From positions 1 through 14,671 of the forward strand of contig JALGTI010000047.1 in NCBI GenBank assembly GCA_029821455.1: DNA of 14,671 nucleotides. Direction: 5' to 3'. The position numbers and the translations under genes are program-made. Of the stretch, positions 1 through 7,106 are shown in pieces. Numbering within the stretch: the first letter of the stretch is position 1; each line of letters opens with the position of its first letter. The stretch is from Candidatus Zipacnadia bacterium. GTDB lineage: Bacteria; Armatimonadota; Zipacnadia; Zipacnadales; Zipacnadaceae. Under the pieces are notes generated by a model. It made no database searches. It was not told the DNA's origin and saw nothing but the letters and a program-made list of their open reading frames with translations.

Positions 1-1
1 C

Positions 2-607
2 GATGACAAGGCTGCAGCTATCGAGCAGATTGCGGCAGTGCTGGCAGAGGCTGAACAGCTCAGGGATGCGTATGCCTTCGACCCACTGGTGGATTGGGCG
101 AAGGAACATGGGTATGATGGGTACGAGTACAACAACGCGTTGAAGAACATGTTGAAAGACATGGCAGAGCAGGGATACTCAGACTATGATGACTATTGGG
201 ATAGTCTGTCTGACCAACAGAAGCAAGACCTCTTCCAACAGAGCCAGGGCGTGGGAGGTGCTGAATCGCCAATGCATACGGACGGCAATACAGGCCAGAT
301 TGTGGAGAACTGGACGTGGGAAGACTATGTGAGGCGCTATGGGTCGGAGACGGCTGCGGAAGTGATCCGGGGGGCAGACCGTGCTCACGAGAGACACCAT
401 CAGGATACATACAAGCGTGAGAGCGAGTGGGTCTGGCCGGGCCATGACGCTGCAGATGCTGACCCTAACAAAGGACAAGGCTGGCCTATTGACCCGGAAG
501 GGTACAATGACTATATGAGTGATCCGGAGAACTACAGCCGCGATGAGGTCGAGGCGTACTCCCGTCAGATGGAAGAGCTGCAGGATTGGTTGGATCATGA
601 CTGCTAG
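2..607 (+). CDS. Partial acidic hypothetical protein with HExxH motif
   Basis: The reading frame is open to the left edge, so the N-terminus is missing; a GTG at 38 is in frame but nothing marks it as the start. The visible ~200 residues are very acidic and rich in Tyr, Asp and Gln. Counting from the GTG, residues 117-121 read HERHH, an HExxH zinc-binding pattern. About 50 residues later, near the end, comes DEVEAYSRQMEELQDWL, whose Glu could be the third ligand of a gluzincin-like site. HExxH followed by an E-[VI]-EAY helix is a pattern I associate with uncharacterised bacterial proteins and some toxin-like C-terminal domains; that link is inference. The protein ends in DHDC followed by TAG. 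No family is firmly recognised, and no partner gene follows: next comes a strip of gene debris. Confidence 0.6.
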   Translation, partial: DDKAAAIEQIAAVLAEAEQLRDAYAFDPLVDWAKEHGYDGYEYNNALKNMLKDMAEQGYSDYDDYWDSLSDQQKQDLFQQSQGVGGAESPMHTDGNTGQIVENWTWEDYVRRYGSETAAEVIRGADRAHERHHQDTYKRESEWVWPGHDAADADPNKGQGWPIDPEGYNDYMSDPENYSRDEVEAYSRQMEELQDWLDHDC

Positions 608-673
608 CAGCTAGTGCCGGGGGCAGACCGCGAAACACCGTCACGCCAAGAGGGATAGTGTGTACCCGGTGTG

Positions 674-805
674 CTACAGCTCATGATCCCGTCTGATTTT
701 GCGCCGGAATTCCCTGGCGGCCTCGACCGCTTGCCCCCGGGTAGCAGCTACCAAGCTACGGCGCTTCAGGATGCGGTACACCATACTCTCCGAGGCACTG
801 GAGCC
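674..805 (-). pseudogene. Remnant of IS3-type transposase (OrfB-like)
   Basis: The minus-strand frame between in-frame stops reads SASESMVYRILKRRSL, then EAAREFRRKI and DHEL, then TAG. This resembles the end of the HTH_21 region and the start of the integrase core in IS3-family OrfB proteins, where a pattern like SESTVYRILKR-GL precedes EF-x-KT-x-PNELWQTDFT. The stop falls exactly where the Trp of ELWQTDFT is expected, and the frame after it continues with H-T-G-Y-T, as if TGG had become TAG. Only about 45 codons are recognisable, with no inverted repeats or rest of the element. Its expected N-terminal part is occupied by the response-regulator remnant on the other strand. Recognition is by motif memory only. 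Confidence 0.45.
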
Positions 806-1073
806 TTACCGGACCCGGCAGGACGAGATTGACCTGGTGCTGACAGATATGATAATGCCGGAGATGGGTGGCGAGGAGCTCTACGACGAGTTGACCCAGA
901 TCAACCCCCAGGTCGAAGTGCTACTGGTGAGCGAGTACAGTCTGAAGAATAGAGTCCCCGCTATGAACGAGCAGGGACTGAATGGTTTTCTCCAGAAGCC
1001 CTTCGATTTGGAAGAACTAGCACAAACGACACGAGAAGTGCTGGATAGTCCGAAGGTGCCAGAGCCCGCTTGA
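792..1073 (+). pseudogene. Truncated response-regulator receiver domain
   Basis: The frame encodes the C-terminal two-thirds of a CheY-like receiver domain. DEIDLVLTDMIMPEMGG carries the phospho-acceptor Asp (codon 846-848), LLVSEYS holds the switch Ser/Thr position, GFLQKPFDLEELA gives the conserved Lys-Pro, and a last helix ends in TREVLDSP. The first beta strand with the paired acidic residues (the usual VDDE) is missing. The open frame extends back to a TTG at 699, but that part (RRNSLAAS...) has no receiver similarity and overlaps the transposase scrap on the opposite strand. A domain without the acidic Mg2+ pocket should not be phosphorylated. The DMIMPEMGG style is common in receivers attached to hybrid histidine kinases, so this is probably the surviving tail of one. 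Confidence 0.6.
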
Positions 1074-1078
1074 GGCCA

Positions 1079-1116
1079 ACACCCGGGTGTCCGGGGGCCT
1101 GGAGGCTTCAGACACC
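1079..1116. terminator. Inverted-repeat cluster between converging genes
   Basis: ACACCCGGGTGT at 1079-1090 is a perfect 12-bp palindrome. GGTGTC (1086-1091) also pairs with GACACC (1111-1116), and the loop contains GCCT-GG-AGGC (1097-1106). The cluster lies between the plus-strand receiver remnant and the 3' end of the minus-strand lyase gene, where a bidirectional terminator is expected. There is no T-run on either side, so intrinsic termination is uncertain. Confidence 0.3.
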
Positions 1117-1150
1117 TTGGGTGGCACCAGCTCGGGCTGTCTGTGTTACT

Positions 1151-3451
1151 TCAGACCGACTTCAGGTCCTCAAGTAATCCCGCCTTGTCGGCCCAGTACA
1201 TGAAGCGGAAGTTGCCGCGCCAGTCCAAGGCGATGGCGTGGCCCATGATGGTGCAGATGTGGTCGAGGCGGTGGTTGATGCCCCAGGCCCAGGCATTGAG
1301 CATCTGACTACCGAACCCCGCGAAACATCGCTCGTGATCCACCATGCCAAAGCGGATGTACTTGTCGTCGCCGGTCAGGGCATAGGCGCAGCCCAAGGGC
1401 TCGCGCAGATCGCCTCCTGACCGGGACCTGCGATAGTCCCAGTGGTCAACGTAGAGGTTGGTGCCATCGGGGAAGCAGCCGTCCTGGATGCGCCAGTCGA
1501 GGATGCGCAGCAGGCAGCGGGCAGCCTCCTCGTCCTCAACGCAGCGCAGGTAGTACGTTATGCCCGTGGCGTAGATCGTCATTTGCATGGGGCACTTGCT
1601 GTCGTGGAAGCCAAGCTGATGAGTGTAGTAGCTGCCATCCTCGTTCTGCTGGTCCATGGACGAATGGATGATGCGGCGGGCAGTGTCCAGGTAGCGCTGG
1701 TCGCCGGTCGCTTCGTAGGTGGGGATGAGCGAGATGCACGCCCAGCCGGAGGTGCGCTCCCCACCGGGCCATCGGAAGCCCTTCTCGTCGAGGCGAACGA
1801 TGTAGTCGCAGATGCCCCTGGCACCCTCGAGAGCCCGTCTGTCGGCGAACAGGCAGGCGTACTCCGCCAGTCCCTCAGCCCACATGTGCGATGTGCTAAC
1901 GTAGTGCCGACCCCCGTAGTTCCAGTGGCCGTCGGCATGGGTTCTCACGCCCCCGACCTCGTCAGGGTTCTCCGTATTGTGATGCACGGTGTCTATATCC
2001 AGGGTGTGGTAGATCGAGGCGTCCAGGGCCCGCAGGAGCTTACGCTCGCCGGTGCGCATCCACTGCAGTAGTACAGCATGCATGAAATCGTGCTCGTTGT
2101 TGCCCATAAAGCGCTCTCGGCCCTCCATGCCAAACTGGGGAAAGTCACCCCAATCGAGCATGCCCAAGGCGCGGTTGCAGTCCTCCCAGCCGATGAACTC
2201 ATCGCGCAGGCGGCGTTCTATGTTGGGGTACTTGCCCGGCAGGAAGGGGAAGACTTCGCCGAAGACCATCGTGTCGCGATACCACGGCTGCGGTGTGAAG
2301 ACTAGCCGCTCGTTGAAGCCGTGGGCGATCTGACTGGCCTCCGCCTCTTTGCCCGAACCGGGGTGCAAGTACAGCATCATCATGTGGGTCTTAGCCATGC
2401 CCTGGTGGAACTTCAGGACGCCGGCCTGGCCGGGCCAGAAGTGCATTTGCAGTCTGCGATCCGCCGCGACGGTGCGCTTGGGGTAGTTCTCAGCGTAGTC
2501 GCGGATGGCGATGGTAACCCCACCGTCCGGTCCACTCAAGTCAGCCCAACCGTGGGCGCTGAAGCCGGTGGATTCGCCGGCCGCTGTGTAAGTCTCGGCG
2601 TTGGGGTAGATACCGGTCAAGTTGACGGGGAGGGCGAGGTCCGTCATCAGGCCCTCAGGGCTTTCGTACAGCGATTCGTAAGCGCCACACAGTGCGGTCT
2701 GGGACGCACCCGGCGGCAGCGAGGCCTGGAACACAATCTCGCCCAGCTCGACATCGGGGACATCCTCGCGGTTGATGAAGGTGTAATCGAGTTGCACCCA
2801 TGGGGCATGGGCAAACACGTGCACGCGCAGCATGAAGTCCATGAATGTGCGGCCCTCGGTAGCGCGGACTTCCAGCCCCGGGGTGCCCGCTACATCCACA
2901 TGCTTACCCGTCAGCCGCATCACCGCATACAGCGGGCCCTGGATTTCGGTCTCAACCTCCTCCACTCTTGCCCAATAGCGCGCGCCTTCGCTATCCGCCA
3001 CCCACAAGCCGTCGCCCTCGCCTGGCTCAATGAGCGTCACGCCGTCTTTGCGAGCGCCGGTCAGCCTCAACGGAGCCCTCTCGATGCACAGTCCCAGAGC
3101 GTTAGTCTCGACGCGTATCTCGTCCTCATCAAGCTCGATCGCGATACCCGGGTCCGGTTCTGTCCTCGCCACACCCTCGCCGAATTCCAGCGTAAGCTCG
3201 TGCCGCGACTGGCGCTGGACCGATGGCTCCAGATGCACGCCAGCCCAGCGAATAGAGCCATCCTGCCATCTGCACAGCTCCCAGACCTGGGTAGCCACCT
3301 CCTGCCCGTCCGTGTCCAGCATGCGCATGGCATCCAGTGACCACAGTTCGCCTTCACCGAACGGTATGCCGCCGGTGACGGGCCAGTTGTCGCGGTTGAT
3401 GCCGGTGAACTCTTCGATAACCAGAGGTCGGGTCATAGTCTGGGGTGACAT
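1151..3451 (-). CDS. YetA/PL26-like exo-rhamnogalacturonan lyase family protein
   Basis: This 766-residue protein has the features of the RGLX/YetA family, exo-acting lyases (PL26 type) that cleave the backbone of pectic rhamnogalacturonan. The N-terminal sandwich domain carries NRDNWPVTGGIPFGEGEL (about 19-36) and RWQDGSIRWAGV (61-72), close to the family pattern R-x-x-WPVTGGVPF and RW-DGSIRW. A second beta domain spans about 110-390. The rest is an alpha/alpha-toroid-like domain with DWGDFPQFG (433-441), NNEHDFMHA (451-459) and a His/Trp-rich THADGHWNYGG (504-514). There is no signal peptide, so it probably acts in the cytoplasm on imported oligosaccharides. The ATG at 3451 follows a good ribosome site, GAGGAGGA, six bases upstream. 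Catalytic residues and exact substrate cannot be fixed from sequence. It lies in the same orientation as the DUF4091 gene, with insertion-sequence debris between. Confidence 0.8.
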   Translation of the reverse strand: MSPQTMTRPLVIEEFTGINRDNWPVTGGIPFGEGELWSLDAMRMLDTDGQEVATQVWELCRWQDGSIRWAGVHLEPSVQRQSRHELTLEFGEGVARTEPDPGIAIELDEDEIRVETNALGLCIERAPLRLTGARKDGVTLIEPGEGDGLWVADSEGARYWARVEEVETEIQGPLYAVMRLTGKHVDVAGTPGLEVRATEGRTFMDFMLRVHVFAHAPWVQLDYTFINREDVPDVELGEIVFQASLPPGASQTALCGAYESLYESPEGLMTDLALPVNLTGIYPNAETYTAAGESTGFSAHGWADLSGPDGGVTIAIRDYAENYPKRTVAADRRLQMHFWPGQAGVLKFHQGMAKTHMMMLYLHPGSGKEAEASQIAHGFNERLVFTPQPWYRDTMVFGEVFPFLPGKYPNIERRLRDEFIGWEDCNRALGMLDWGDFPQFGMEGRERFMGNNEHDFMHAVLLQWMRTGERKLLRALDASIYHTLDIDTVHHNTENPDEVGGVRTHADGHWNYGGRHYVSTSHMWAEGLAEYACLFADRRALEGARGICDYIVRLDEKGFRWPGGERTSGWACISLIPTYEATGDQRYLDTARRIIHSSMDQQNEDGSYYTHQLGFHDSKCPMQMTIYATGITYYLRCVEDEEAARCLLRILDWRIQDGCFPDGTNLYVDHWDYRRSRSGGDLREPLGCAYALTGDDKYIRFGMVDHERCFAGFGSQMLNAWAWGINHRLDHICTIMGHAIALDWRGNFRFMYWADKAGLLEDLKSV

Positions 3452-3483
3452 GACTATCCTCCTCGCGCGGTCGCGGCTTCTTT

Positions 3484-3501
3484 GAGACTGTTACAGAAGT
3501 C
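3484..3501. repeat. IS-end-like inverted repeat, left copy
   Basis: GAGACTGTTACAGAAGTC lies 130 bases upstream of the transposase remnant, where an IS1182-type left end would be. Its inverted partner at 6843-6860 matches at 14 of 18 bases. It also sits just upstream of the ribosome site of the minus-strand lyase gene, so it could instead belong to that gene's leader. A 6-bp-armed hairpin, GCCATA-GAT-TATGGC, follows at 3503-3517. Confidence 0.4.
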
Positions 3502-3614
3502 TGCCATAGATTATGGCGGGGGAACTAGAAGTCAAGGCTTAAATCTGCTCGAATGGGGAGGAGCGGTTCGACAGGCTTACCACAGGCGGTGCAGGCAGAA
3601 CTCTTCACAGACGC

Positions 3615-3870
3615 ATGACAATCGCAGCTATGCAAGGCGAACACAGCAGCCAAAGTAGCTTCTTCGGCATGCTCTACGACAAGCTTGTCCCTCCAGATCA
3701 TCTGTTGCGCAGAATCGCCGCGACCGTAGATTTTGCTTTCGTCTCCGAATTGGTGGGTGACTGCTATTGCCCCGATAACAGGCGCCCATCCTGGCCCCCC
3801 TGGTGCTGTTCACAGTCGTGTTCCTGTGCTTCCACAGGCTCAAGAGTGGTGAGCAACGTCGAACCACAAT
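3615..3870 (+). pseudogene. Remnant of IS1182-family transposase (DUF772 N-terminus)
   Basis: The frame from ATG 3615 reads MTIAAMQGEHSSQSSFFG, then LYDKLVPPDHLLRRI, VDFAFVSELVGDCYCPDN and RRPSW, the standard start of IS1182-type (DUF772) transposases. Around 3796-3803 the coding sense shifts by one base: VLFTVVFLCFHRL continues in the frame of 3803, matching the usual VLFKLVFLCFLYGLSERR-like helix. It appears to shift back for RVVSNVE near 3845. Similarity stops near 3870. The remaining roughly 350 residues, with the catalytic DDE core, are absent, replaced by an antisense fragment of a different gene. The element is therefore dead: two frameshifts plus a large deletion. Confidence 0.75.
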
Positions 3871-3881
3871 TCCTCTACGAC

Positions 3882-4166
3882 CTATCCGACCGCATGGTGC
3901 AGCATCGAGCCGCTTTCTGGGTCCCAGAATGTGGGGCCATCAATTGGCTCGCCATCTTTGCCACAGCCGTGGGGCACGATCGGCCCCCTGAAGCGGTCAA
4001 TGACGCCCTGTACCCATTTTGCGGCGTCAGGATGGCGGTCCAGCAATTGCAGGGCGGCCACACACAAATGACCATTGTCAACCACTGGGTGATAGCCAGC
4101 TACAGGGCTATACCTGCCCACATCCACCTCCGGCCGCCAGTGCAGTGCTCTCCAGCAAGGGTTTGC
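3882..4166 (-). pseudogene. Fragment resembling heparinase II/III toroid domain
   Basis: Directly after the TGA of the DUF4091 gene, and in the same frame, the minus strand stays open for about 95 codons. It reads WRPEVDVGRYSPVAGYHP, VVDNGHLCVAALQLLDRHPD, KWVQGVIDRFRG, KDGEPIDGPTFWDPESG and LHHAVG. The order N-(G)-H-L-x-x-AAL-LLD-x-PDAA, a helix, then DG-x-P-x-GPTFW resembles the alpha/alpha-toroid of heparinase II/III-type polysaccharide lyases (compare the family pattern DGA-x-EGPGYW). There is no start codon with a ribosome site and no C-terminal part, so it is an internal scrap, probably of a third polysaccharide-lyase gene destroyed when the IS1182-type element rearranged. The assignment rests on one stretch and is moderate at best. 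Confidence 0.45.
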
Positions 4167-6632
4167 TCAATACAAAGCCAGCAGCGCGTCCAGAACTGTC
4201 AGCCGCCCGCGGTCATAGGCCTCGATGTCGCCGTCGTCAGCGGCCTCTATCGCCTGCGCGGGCAGCGTATCGAGGATCTCCCTGGCGCGGTCCAGTGCCG
4301 GACCCTGGCTTCCGGCAGCCTCCAGCTCGTCCACGCGGTCGCGCAACATTCGCAGGTATTCGTAGTCCTGTATGCCCTCGATTATCGCCAGCCAGTGCTT
4401 ACCGTCGGTGATCGAGGTTGCGTCAATGTAAACTTTCGAGTATATCTCGCCGGTAGCAGCGAATTGGTTCCAAGACCCCCCCGGTGAACCGCCGACGTCC
4501 GCATAGCTCCAGAACTGGGTGCCGGTGCCCTTGATCAGCCACAGCTTCCATTGCTGGCCACGGTGATTGGCAATAGCCTGAAGCGACGAGGGCCCGCCGC
4601 TGGTATTGTACAGCCACAGCTCGCGCCCCCCGGCGCGCAGCTCCTCGTAGAAGTCCCACGTCTCCTGGCCGCCAGAGAAGTAGTGACTGATGTGGGGGCA
4701 CAGGATGTCGTGCGCCTCGTACATCTCGCGCAGGCCGGTCGTTTGTGGCTGCCTGTCAGTGGGATCAACGAACAGCGTGAACTCGGGCACTGCCGTCTTG
4801 ATAGTACGGGCCCATAGCAAACTGCGCTCGGCCCCCCTCCTATACTCGGCGCGGGGCTCGTCAACCGTCAGCAGCAGGATGCGCTGTGGGTCTATCCCAA
4901 GGTCGCGGACATGATCGGCCCAGAAGCGCATCACCGCGCCAACACGCCGGCTAAACTTCTCCGATCCTATCTCCACCCCGGCATAGCTGTCCGCAGATAC
5001 CGTCCAGCTCCCGAAAAACACCGCGTAGTAGCGGGCATCAGGCCACATTGACACCCACTCGTCGAAGCGTGACATGTCCGGAGATTGCACCAGATTATCT
5101 TCATCGTCGAAGTTCTCCGCCGTCACCCAGGGGAAGAGATAAGACCACGGCACGTTGTAGCCATAGGACCTCATGTGACCCACTGCGGCTGAGAGGTTGC
5201 CGGCAGTCAGGCCATAGGCCTCCCCCCCCGGATACGCGTAGTCCCACATGCCGAAGGACAGCGTGTGCTCCTCGGGGTACTGCAGCGGCTCGAGGGTGAG
5301 CTGCAGAGGAACCCGCAGCCGCTCGCCATCCTCCGCTTCTATGACCACCGTGCCACTGTAGTTGCCGGGGGTGACATCCGCACCAGGATGGAATGCGAAC
5401 CACAACTGGCGAGACACTCCCGCAGGCAGCGTTATCTGCCACTGGCCGCCCTCGAGGGCTGCTTCCGGCAGGGCGTCGGCTTCCCACCTGCCAGCCGCCA
5501 GCGCCACGTACTCGGCCTCACGCACGCTCACATAATCCGGCGCAGCGCCACCGGGCAGGCCCTCCAGCCATGCGCGGGCAGAAACCGGCCGCCGGCTGTT
5601 ATTGGCAATGTTGACCGTATCGGCGCGCCGCTCTCCCTGTATCATCCGCACCTGTACAGTCAGATCCCGAGCAGTCTGGCCTGCGGACGGGTCATCCCAC
5701 AGGGACAGACGCTCCCAGCGGTTGTTCTTCCACGCCTGCAGGCGCGGCCGCCCCTCCGCCCCTCGTAGATCACCAAGGGCCCTGAACAGTCGTCCGTGGG
5801 CGCTGGTAAGCGGGAAGACGGTGCGGTAGTCCTCACCCGGAGGGCCCACCAGCCGGCGGTTGTCAGCCTCCACCCGATCCAGGGCTGCAGCGACACGATC
5901 TCGTACCGCATCGGGCGCCGAGCTTGCCGCAAGCTCCTCACGGGCCCGAAACAGATCGCGCGCCACCCAGTTGCGGATGGCCAGCGGGACCTGATTGGTG
6001 CTCAGATAGGCATCAACGTCATCGAGAGGTTCGCCTTCGATGGGCTGCTCCAGCAACTCATCGGGGCCCCGGTAGACCTCTATCTCGTCGGTGAATATGT
6101 ACCGCGCCGAAGGTATGACCAGTCGCACATAGCGCCCATGGCAGCGCAGGTCATCGGTGACAAGGACATGGCGCGCGGCGGGTGGTACGCCATGTCTGGC
6201 GGAAAGGTACAGCAGTTCCCCGACCAACTGGAATTGCTCCCCATCCTGGCTCACCGCTATCAGCACCACCGGTGGCCAGGTCACACCGGCGCCGCCGGCC
6301 TGTGAGCTCATCGCCACACCGGCTATCGGAGCATCCTCCTCCAGGTCTATGGTGATGGCCGCGTGAGGTCGCGGGTAGTACCAGCCCACGCATTCCTTGT
6401 GGAACCATATCGCGCCCGTCTCGGGCGCGAAGATGCCATCGGTCAGTTGAACGGCGTCACCATCGTCCAGGGTTAGTCCATAGGGGGCATCCTTGGTGTC
6501 TGGTTCGAGCGTGTAACTCTTGCCCAGCGCAACATTGGGGCCGGGTGGCGCGAAACCCTGGCTCGCCTGGCAACTCAGTGCAGTCACCCCAAGCAACGCC
6601 AGCATCAACACACAGCTTGTGGTGGTGTTCAT
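4167..6632 (-). CDS. Exported DUF4091 (GH123-like) protein with discoidin-like N-terminus
   Basis: This 821-residue protein starts with a signal peptide (MNTTTSCVLMLALLGVTALSC). Cys21 follows A-L-S, a poor but possible lipobox, so it is secreted or a lipoprotein. Residues about 33-190 resemble an F5/8 type C (discoidin) carbohydrate-binding fold: VALGKSYTLEP, LTDGIF, ITIDLEEDAPIAGV and RYVRLVIPS. A sandwich region (about 320-450) precedes the catalytic-type part, where LLLTVDEPRAE places an Asp-Glu pair at 591-592, the arrangement used as catalytic dyad in GH123. The C-terminus (about 645-770), with LYNTSGG, LWLIKGTGTQFWSY and GIQDYEYLRMLRDRV, is typical DUF4091. GH123 enzymes are beta-N-acetylgalactosaminidases, but DUF4091 proteins are diverse, so the substrate is unknown. 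The ATG at 6632 has the ribosome site AAGGAGGT (6643-6650) 10 bases upstream. Confidence 0.78.
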   Translation of the reverse strand: MNTTTSCVLMLALLGVTALSCQASQGFAPPGPNVALGKSYTLEPDTKDAPYGLTLDDGDAVQLTDGIFAPETGAIWFHKECVGWYYPRPHAAITIDLEEDAPIAGVAMSSQAGGAGVTWPPVVLIAVSQDGEQFQLVGELLYLSARHGVPPAARHVLVTDDLRCHGRYVRLVIPSARYIFTDEIEVYRGPDELLEQPIEGEPLDDVDAYLSTNQVPLAIRNWVARDLFRAREELAASSAPDAVRDRVAAALDRVEADNRRLVGPPGEDYRTVFPLTSAHGRLFRALGDLRGAEGRPRLQAWKNNRWERLSLWDDPSAGQTARDLTVQVRMIQGERRADTVNIANNSRRPVSARAWLEGLPGGAAPDYVSVREAEYVALAAGRWEADALPEAALEGGQWQITLPAGVSRQLWFAFHPGADVTPGNYSGTVVIEAEDGERLRVPLQLTLEPLQYPEEHTLSFGMWDYAYPGGEAYGLTAGNLSAAVGHMRSYGYNVPWSYLFPWVTAENFDDEDNLVQSPDMSRFDEWVSMWPDARYYAVFFGSWTVSADSYAGVEIGSEKFSRRVGAVMRFWADHVRDLGIDPQRILLLTVDEPRAEYRRGAERSLLWARTIKTAVPEFTLFVDPTDRQPQTTGLREMYEAHDILCPHISHYFSGGQETWDFYEELRAGGRELWLYNTSGGPSSLQAIANHRGQQWKLWLIKGTGTQFWSYADVGGSPGGSWNQFAATGEIYSKVYIDATSITDGKHWLAIIEGIQDYEYLRMLRDRVDELEAAGSQGPALDRAREILDTLPAQAIEAADDGDIEAYDRGRLTVLDALLALY

Positions 6633-6651
6633 GTTCGTCCGTACCTCCTTA

Positions 6652-6669
6652 GAGACTATTGTTGAAGTT
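6652..6669. repeat. IS-end-like motif, second direct copy
   Basis: GAGACTATTGTTGAAGTT matches the copy at 3484-3501 at 13 of 18 bases in the same orientation, and the inverted copy at 6843-6860 at 12 of 18. It sits immediately upstream of the ribosome site of the DUF4091 gene, the same position the first copy holds relative to the lyase gene. It could therefore be a shared leader element rather than a transposon end. Confidence 0.3.
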
Positions 6670-6670
6670 A

Positions 6671-6688
6671 CCTCTCCGCAAGGAGAGG
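6671..6688. promoter_or_regulatory. Perfect 7-bp hairpin in DUF4091 leader
   Basis: CCTCTCC-GCAA-GGAGAGG is a perfect 7-bp stem with a four-base loop, 39 bases upstream of the DUF4091 start codon. In the transcript (minus strand) the loop is UUGC. Its role is unknown; leader RNA stabilisation or a regulator site are both possible. Confidence 0.35.
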
Positions 6689-6741
6689 GTGCGTCTCGGG
6701 TTGGCTATCAACCTGCTTGCGGCTTACGGCTATTGGGTTGT

Positions 6742-6796
6742 CAGAATATGTTCCACCCCTTAGCCCTGAATGGTACCACAGAGGGGCAGAATATGT
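6742..6796. repeat. Direct repeat CAGAATATGT, two copies 45 bp apart
   Basis: CAGAATATGT occurs at 6742-6751 and 6787-6796. Between them, ACCCCT (6755-6760) can pair with AGGGG (6782-6786). The repeats are 110-165 bases upstream of the DUF4091 start, where regulator half-sites would be plausible. No known operator is recognised. Confidence 0.3.
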
Positions 6797-6820
6797 ACAG
6801 TTTGCCTTTACCGGTTGTAC

Positions 6821-7042
6821 TTACCTCCCCGGTGTTTGTGAGGGCTTTTGCAACAGTCTCCACAGATGATTGCTACCGCCGGGGCTATGCCGGGCGTCGT
6901 GCCGCAACTCCAAACAGGCCGTGGTAAATGGGCTCTGCGGAGCGGTGTCCGCTATATCATACGGGCGTATCAGGCAGCCGCAGATCATTGGTATGCCCAG
7001 CGGGCCAGCAATCGTCTTCGCGATGTCCTCAACGGGCCTTCC
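6821..7042 (-). pseudogene. Unidentified coding scrap downstream of fdhD
   Basis: Between in-frame stops the minus strand reads GRPVEDIAKTIAGPLGIP, MICGCLIRPYDIADT, SPFTTACLELRHDARH and on to TAA at 6821-6823. The composition (balanced residues, plausible helix EDIAKTIAGPLG) looks like genuine protein, but I do not recognise the family. There is no start codon with a ribosome site. The inverted IS-end-like motif lies inside its 3' part, so the tail may be read-through into foreign sequence. It could be the broken 3' neighbour of fdhD or simply a chance open frame. Confidence 0.22.
6843..6860. repeat. IS-end-like inverted repeat, right copy
   Basis: GGCTTTTGCAACAGTCTC is, on the opposite strand, GAGACTGTTGCAAAAGCC: 14 of 18 identities to the motif at 3484-3501 in inverted orientation. 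Together they bracket 3.4 kb containing the transposase remnant and the DUF4091 gene. Paired with the copy at 6652 it would bracket only about 209 bp, a MITE-like size. No target-site duplication is evident at either pair. Confidence 0.4.
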
Positions 7043-7106
7043 CTAGCCAAAGGCGCGCCGGCTTACCGTGGTTCCTCACCAGGGCTGAAGCGTGGCTCTT
7101 TCGGGG

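Noticed and set aside
2321..3340. Plus-strand open frame of 339 codons
   Set aside because: It is antisense to the lyase gene, which has clear family motifs and a strong ribosome site. The plus frame has neither.
6755..6786. IS200/IS605-type end hairpin (ACCCCT...AGGGG)
   Set aside because: There is no TnpA or TnpB coding nearby, and the stem is short with a 21-base loop.
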